A stretch of DNA of 64,000 nucleotides, from the NCBI GenBank assembly GCA_024279915.1, contig JAJRRB010000078.1, positions 124,001 to 188,000 on the forward strand. Reading direction: 5' to 3'. A model generated the notes under the pieces. The model was not told the origin of the DNA and did not search any database. It worked only from the letters and a program-made list of their open reading frames with translations. Below are positions 61,111-64,000 of this stretch, piece after piece. This DNA comes from Deltaproteobacteria bacterium. GTDB lineage: Bacteria; Desulfobacterota; Desulfuromonadia; Desulfuromonadales; BM103. Numbering within the stretch: the stretch's first letter is position 1; every line of letters begins with the position of its first letter. Made by a program: the position numbers and the translations under genes.

Positions 61111-62289
61111 ATGGCAAATTTAGAAACCATGACCATCAACATGGGTCCTCAGCATCCCTCAACTCACGGGGTGTTGCAGCTGGTCCTGGAGCTGGACGGC
61201 GAGATTGTCCGCAAGGCCACGCCACATATCGGCTTTTTGCACCGTGGTGTGGAAAAGCTGGCGGAGCATCGCACCTACCATCAGATATTGCCCCTGACTG
61301 ACAGGCTCGATTATCTGGCGCCCATGCACAACAATCTTGGTTACGTGCTGGCGGTGGAAAAGTTACTCGGCATTACTGATGATATTCCTGAGCGTGCTCA
61401 GGTGATACGTGTTCTGCTTGCCGAGTTGACTCGCCTCAAGAGTCACTTGGTCTGGTTGGCGTGTCATGCCCTTGATATCGGCGCTATGACAGTGTTCATT
61501 TACGCTTTCCGCGAGCGTGAGCACATCATGGACATTTATGAAAAGGTCTCTGGCGCACGTATGACGACCAACTATTTCCGTGTTGGTGGTCTGTCCGCTG
61601 ATCTTCCGGATGGTCTGGAAAAAGAGATTCGTGATTTTGTCAATTCCATGCCCGGTCATATAGCCACCTACGAAGGTCTGCTGACTGGCAATAAAATCTG
61701 GCAGAAGCGAATTCAGAATGTCGGTATTATCAGTGGTGAAGACGCCATTGATCTGGGTGTTACCGGTCCTTCGTTGCGTGGTTCTGGTGTTGACTGGGAC
61801 CTGCGTCGTGATCAGCCTTACTCTGGTTACGAAAATTATGATTTTGAAGTCATTGTTGAGGATGGTTGTGATACTTGGGCTCGCTATGTTGCTCGTCTCA
61901 AGGAAATGCATGAGTCGTGCAAGATCATTCACCAGGCGCTCGACAAACTCAAGCCCGGTCCTGTTCTGGCCGATGCTCCCCAAATTGTACTGCCGTCAAA
62001 GCAGGATACCGTTAACACCATCGAGGGTCTGATTCACCACTTCAAGATCATCAGTGAAGGTTTCAAACCAGACGTTGGTGAAGTTTATGTCGGCGTCGAG
62101 AACCCTAAAGGTGAAGTCGGTTTCTATCTTGTTTCAGACGGATCTCCAAGACCGTATCGGATGAAAATCCGCCCGGCCTCATTCATTAACCTCCAGGCCT
62201 TACCCAAGATGTGTGAAGGTTCAATGATTGCCGATGTTGTGGCAGTTATCGGAACCCCGGACATCGTTTTGGGTGAGATCGACCGCTAA
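61111..62289 (+). CDS. nuoD: NADH-quinone oxidoreductase subunit D
   Basis: 392 residues, the [NiFe]-hydrogenase large-subunit-like quinone-site subunit. NMGPQHPSTHGVLQLVLELD at the start and KIRPASFINLQALP near the end. Complete. Confidence 0.97.
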   Translation: MANLETMTINMGPQHPSTHGVLQLVLELDGEIVRKATPHIGFLHRGVEKLAEHRTYHQILPLTDRLDYLAPMHNNLGYVLAVEKLLGITDDIPERAQVIRVLLAELTRLKSHLVWLACHALDIGAMTVFIYAFREREHIMDIYEKVSGARMTTNYFRVGGLSADLPDGLEKEIRDFVNSMPGHIATYEGLLTGNKIWQKRIQNVGIISGEDAIDLGVTGPSLRGSGVDWDLRRDQPYSGYENYDFEVIVEDGCDTWARYVARLKEMHESCKIIHQALDKLKPGPVLADAPQIVLPSKQDTVNTIEGLIHHFKIISEGFKPDVGEVYVGVENPKGEVGFYLVSDGSPRPYRMKIRPASFINLQALPKMCEGSMIADVVAVIGTPDIVLGEIDR

Positions 62290-62315
62290 TCTGCTGCGAG
62301 GAGAAGGAACCAGCC

Positions 62316-62816
62316 ATGAGTGAAGCAGTCGAAGCAACTGTAGACGAGCAAGATACAGATCTGACCGGAGCCAATCAGATTCTCGATAAATATGTCGATT
62401 TCCCTGGTGCTCTGATGCCGGCATTGCAGGAAATTCAGGAGTTGTACGGTTATATTCCTGAGCCGACAGTGCACCTTACGGCAGAACGTCTGAATGTTTA
62501 TACCAGCCAGATCTACGGCGTACTGACGTTCTATGCGCAGTTCCACCTTGCACCGCGTGGCAAGTACATTATCCGGGTTTGCATGGGAACCGCCTGTCAC
62601 GTCAAGGGTGCGACCCGTATAGGCGATGTCATCAAAGATCGCCTGGGTGTCGCTCATGCAGAAACCACGGATGATCTTAAATTTACAGCAGAATACGTGG
62701 CTTGTATCGGTGCCTGCGGTATGGCACCAGTCATCATGGTTAATGATGCAACTTATGGTTCATTGACGGTTCAGAAGACGGACGAAGTCATCCAAAAATA
62801 CCAGGCAATGGATTGA
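62316..62816 (+). CDS. nuoE: NADH-quinone oxidoreductase subunit E
   Basis: 166 residues, thioredoxin-like 2Fe-2S domain: CMGTACHVKGA and CIGACGMAP give the four Cys. ATG 62316 after GAGGAGAAGG. Confidence 0.96.
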   Translation: MSEAVEATVDEQDTDLTGANQILDKYVDFPGALMPALQEIQELYGYIPEPTVHLTAERLNVYTSQIYGVLTFYAQFHLAPRGKYIIRVCMGTACHVKGATRIGDVIKDRLGVAHAETTDDLKFTAEYVACIGACGMAPVIMVNDATYGSLTVQKTDEVIQKYQAMD

Positions 62817-62834
62817 TAACTGACCGAGGTTTTT

Positions 62835-64000
62835 ATGGCCGAAACAGCTGAAAATATTCAAGTACTTATCTGCACCGGAACTGGTGGCTTCGCTTCTGGC
62901 GCCCAGAGTGTTATCGATGCCTTCGAAGCCGAGTTTGAGAAACAGGGCGTCGAGGGTAAGATAGGCAAACGTTGTGATATCAAAAAGACCGGTTGTCGTG
63001 GACTTTGTGCCAACGACGTGCTCGTTGATGTCATCCTGCCGGGCGAGCAAGCTGTCACATACGATTTTGTGACTGCTGAATTGGTGCCGCAGATTGTTGA
63101 AGAGCATATGCTCAAGAACGAGCCTGTCGCAAAGAAAGTTGCTGGCAAATACTACAACCAGTTCCTCGATAAACAGCAGCGTATTATTTTCTCCCGTTGC
63201 GGAACCATCGATGCTGAGAGCCTTGATGATTTTATAGCCAATAAGGGTTTCACCGGCATCAAGAAGGCCGTGACCATGGCGCCTGAAGAGGTCATCGAGG
63301 AAGTCAAGAAGTCTGGTCTGCGTGGTCGTGGTGGCGGTGGTTTCCCTACTGGTGTCAAATGGTCATTTTGTAAGGCTACTCCCGGTGATAAGAAATATCT
63401 GATCTGCAACGCTGACGAAGGCGACCCAGGCGCATTCATGGACCGTTCGGTTCTTGAAGGTGACCCCTATGGCTTGATCGAAGGCATGATGATCGCTTCC
63501 TATGCGATTGGTTGCCAGTTTGCTTATGTCTACTGTCGTGCCGAATATCCGTTGGCGATCAAACGCCTGCAAAAAGCTATTGATGTCTGCTACGAGAAAG
63601 GTTATCTCGGTAAGGATTGCATGGGTTTGGGCTTTCCTCTTGATATGCGTATCAAGGCTGGTGCCGGTGCATTTGTCTGCGGTGAAGAGACGGCACTGAT
63701 GGCTTCGATAGAAGGTGAGCGCGGTATGTCACGACCCCGTCCGCCTTTCCCGGCAGTAAAAGGCCTGTGGGGTCATCCGACAAATATTAACAATGTCGAG
63801 ACCTTTGCCCATATTTCCTATATTTTTTATAACGGCGCGGACTGGTTCTCTTCGATTGGCACTGAAGGCACCAAGGGTACCAAGATTTTCGCTCTGACCG
63901 GTAAGGTCAAACATACCGGACTGGTTGAAGTCCCGGCCGGAACTACCATGAAGGAAGTCATCTATGACGTCTGTGGTGGCATCCTTAATAACCGTAAGTT
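62835..64000 (+). CDS. nuoF: NADH-quinone oxidoreductase subunit F, 5' part
   Basis: 388 codons are present; the gene runs off the right edge. It begins MAETAENIQVLICTGTGGFA and has an extra N-terminal thioredoxin-like 2Fe-2S domain (residues about 1-95; CDIKKTGCRGLC) ahead of the NADH/FMN core (GLRGRGGGGFPTGVKW, about residues 157-172; GAGAFVCGEETAL, about 276). This is the HoxF/HndC-like long form common in anaerobes rather than the E. coli short form. ATG 62835 lies 18 bases after nuoE with CGAGG upstream. Confidence 0.96.
   Translation, partial: MAETAENIQVLICTGTGGFASGAQSVIDAFEAEFEKQGVEGKIGKRCDIKKTGCRGLCANDVLVDVILPGEQAVTYDFVTAELVPQIVEEHMLKNEPVAKKVAGKYYNQFLDKQQRIIFSRCGTIDAESLDDFIANKGFTGIKKAVTMAPEEVIEEVKKSGLRGRGGGGFPTGVKWSFCKATPGDKKYLICNADEGDPGAFMDRSVLEGDPYGLIEGMMIASYAIGCQFAYVYCRAEYPLAIKRLQKAIDVCYEKGYLGKDCMGLGFPLDMRIKAGAGAFVCGEETALMASIEGERGMSRPRPPFPAVKGLWGHPTNINNVETFAHISYIFYNGADWFSSIGTEGTKGTKIFALTGKVKHTGLVEVPAGTTMKEVIYDVCGGILNNRK

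Overview
The window looks like chromosomal DNA of a strictly respiratory or fermentative anaerobe of the Desulfuromonadales type (Desulfuromonas/Pelobacter/Geobacter relatives). I infer this from gene content: a 1191-residue pyruvate:ferredoxin oxidoreductase, an rnfABCDGE operon followed directly by a nuoABCDEF operon, an MglA/MglB pair, HisZ next to PurA, and a CIRCE-controlled hrcA-grpE-dnaK-dnaJ operon. The species assignment is inference; no rRNA gene is present.

Layout. 1-2930 is an accessory, decayed stretch: a Fic gene with an in-frame stop, a membrane-protein gene split by a frameshift, and non-coding DNA ending at a tRNA-Asn. 3.2-11.6 kb (minus strand) holds mglA-mglB, nifJ, recR, ybaB, dnaX (with an E. 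coli-like slippery frameshift site), the SRP RNA and tRNA-Ser. 11.6-13 kb carries three copies of an undescribed 168-bp inverted-repeat element. 12-19.8 kb holds a lipoprotein, an LpoA-like protein, and dnaJ, dnaK, grpE, hrcA. 19.8-28.6 kb is a translationally coupled operon of antiporter subunits whose gene order matches the Mbh/Mrp membrane module, but with three MrpD/NuoL/NuoN-like subunits and no hydrogenase genes; hemW is its last gene. 28.8-36 kb carries an omega-amidase-like nitrilase, a frameshifted Sel1 gene, a YjjJ/HipA kinase, a cation-diffusion transporter, trxB and comM.

36.07-42.3 kb appears to be inserted: it holds a metallophosphoesterase and a complete aapJQMP amino-acid ABC transporter, and it is bounded on the right by a second, diverged copy of the comM 3' end. 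A toxin-antitoxin pair and a cation antiporter with an in-frame TAG follow. 45-54 kb is housekeeping (purA, hisZ, serA, pepA, hemL) plus a second carboxypeptidase-regulatory-like lipoprotein, paralogous to the one at 12 kb. 54.4-64 kb is the energy-conserving pair rnf and nuo. Each has a good sigma-70-type promoter overlaid with an inverted repeat.

Functionally, PFOR supplies reduced ferredoxin, Rnf couples ferredoxin:NAD+ electron transfer to ion pumping, Nuo and the Mrp-like complex work on the same ion gradients, and MglA/B suggests polarity or surface-motility control. Five genes carry single lesions (two in-frame stops, three frameshifts, two of these in homopolymers). The conserved housekeeping genes are intact, so both real decay and assembly error must be considered.
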